A DNA stretch of 64,000 nt, from positions 11,178,001 through 11,242,000 of the forward strand of contig JAFFJZ010000002.1 in assembly GCA_018340375.1 (NCBI GenBank), written 5' to 3'. Source of the DNA: Gonatopus flavifemur (Eukaryota > Arthropoda > Insecta > Hymenoptera > Dryinidae). Position numbers and translations under genes: made by a program. Below are positions 63,301 through 64,000 of the stretch, piece by piece. Position 1 is the first letter of the stretch; each line of letters begins with the position of its first letter. The notes beneath the pieces were generated by a model. That model did no database searches, was not told the origin of the DNA, and was given only the letters and a program-made list of their open reading frames with translations.

Positions 63301-63905
63301 GGAGGGAAGGTAACATTGGTGCTGTAGTGGTTTTCAATCGGCAATCAATGAAGCGCGTCCGCGGGATTAAAGGCCAATGGAAAAGATAGATCTAGATTGA
63401 CGATGTTTGTGTGCGCGTTTGGGTGAGCGCGCGTGTGTGTTGTATTTTCCTGTGTGTCTCTGTCCGTTTGTCTGTACTTATGTATCAGGCAGTAGCCAAT
63501 CGTATCTGGTTCAAGGAACCCGGTACATACATACATACGCTCCTGTATTTGCAATGCAAATGGCAAAGAGCCGGCCCGGGGCACCCGACGCAGCAGCACA
63601 CGCCATACACGTCCTTTTCCTACGAAAGGGTGAGAGGGGGCCCTCTCTTCCTACCCTCTTCTTTCTTCTTGTTACTCTCCTCGACACATGGCCACGTTCG
63701 ATTATTTAGATATGCAGATGATCCGACGGAGACAGCAATACATGGAGAAAAGTGAACAACTCCCTTTGCTCTTTCTCGCAAACCTCCGTGAATCGGATGG
63801 GTTTTAGGGAGAAGGGACAATGTCCCCCAACTTTTCACTCCGATGTGGTTCTTCTTTCTCCGCATGACATCTACGTATGCGATGTCTGATATTTTCTTCA
63901 TTATT
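63301..63905. other. Higher-complexity island with GT/GC-rich tracts
   Basis: GTGTGCGCGTTTGGGTGAGC (63408-63427) and GTGTGTGTTG tracts are followed by GC-rich and CT-rich sequence (63540-63680). Overlapping frames on both strands (63345-63599, 63407-63709, 63411-63755, 63620-63901) are mutual shadows with no motif. The composition resembles the islands at 2.65, 29.5 and 39.5 kb. It may belong to the 5' region of a gene beyond the window. Confidence 0.3.
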
Positions 63906-64000
63906 TTTGACTTATTACAATGTTTCGAAATAAGAAGAAGAGAAAGGGAATTCCAATGTTCTCTGCGATACGTTGAACCTCGATTCCATAGTAAAGATTA

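Overview
The window looks like AT-rich, gene-poor nuclear DNA from an arthropod, most likely an insect. Hymenoptera is my guess from the general texture and is not shown by any gene here. There are no bacterial signals such as long ORFs or operons. The longest open frame is 180 codons and nearly all frames look like chance or repeat-derived ORFs. The only recognisable coding sequence is the last ~94 codons of a non-LTR retrotransposon reverse-transcriptase ORF (7112-7454, minus strand). No tRNA, rRNA or known microRNA was recognised by eye.

What dominates is an unusually dense set of small non-autonomous DNA transposons (MITEs and foldback elements), many nested. Supported cases include two piggyBac-type MITEs with perfect terminal inverted repeats (TIRs) and TTAA on both sides (30425-30642, 57825-58011). 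A class ending in CAC-G/CACTG-type termini, often at a TA dinucleotide, recurs (586-1343, 7571-7807, 30189-30296, 30664-30893, 44875-45148, 47234-47581, 56957-57115, 59171-59423, 61583-61999). Long-arm foldbacks lie at 5681-7565, 24785-25480, 27553-28261 and 48483-49250. A MITE family with an ATGTT-CTGAAG terminus has three copies (12047-12261, 27454-28380, 47614-47838). A CCCATGT-ended family has copies at 6037-6759, 26042-26729 and 1500-1783. A GC-rich palindrome at 33847-34238 has 160-base arms that differ at one position.

Insertion order can be read in several places. At 5.7-7.6 kb a truncated retrotransposon sits in the right arm of a foldback, with an ATCCA target duplication. At 27.4-28.4 kb a foldback flanked by TTGA interrupts an older MITE whose two halves still align to an uninterrupted copy at 47.6 kb. 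At 32.0-33.3 kb one TIR element lies inside another. At 56.8-57.25 kb and 61.6-62.0 kb small MITEs are nested in larger ones.

Between the elements are islands of higher-complexity DNA with more CpG, purine/pyrimidine tracts and microsatellites (2.65-4.1, 14.9-16.25, 21.3-22.6, 29.5-30.0, 39.5-40.3, 50.65-51.4, 58.4-58.6, 62.55-62.95, 63.3-63.9 kb). They may be regulatory or untranslated gene sequence, but nothing proves this. The remaining stretches are AT-rich with nothing recognisable. The main structural theme is that many element families fill the space between their TIRs with a family-specific short word repeated in both orientations.
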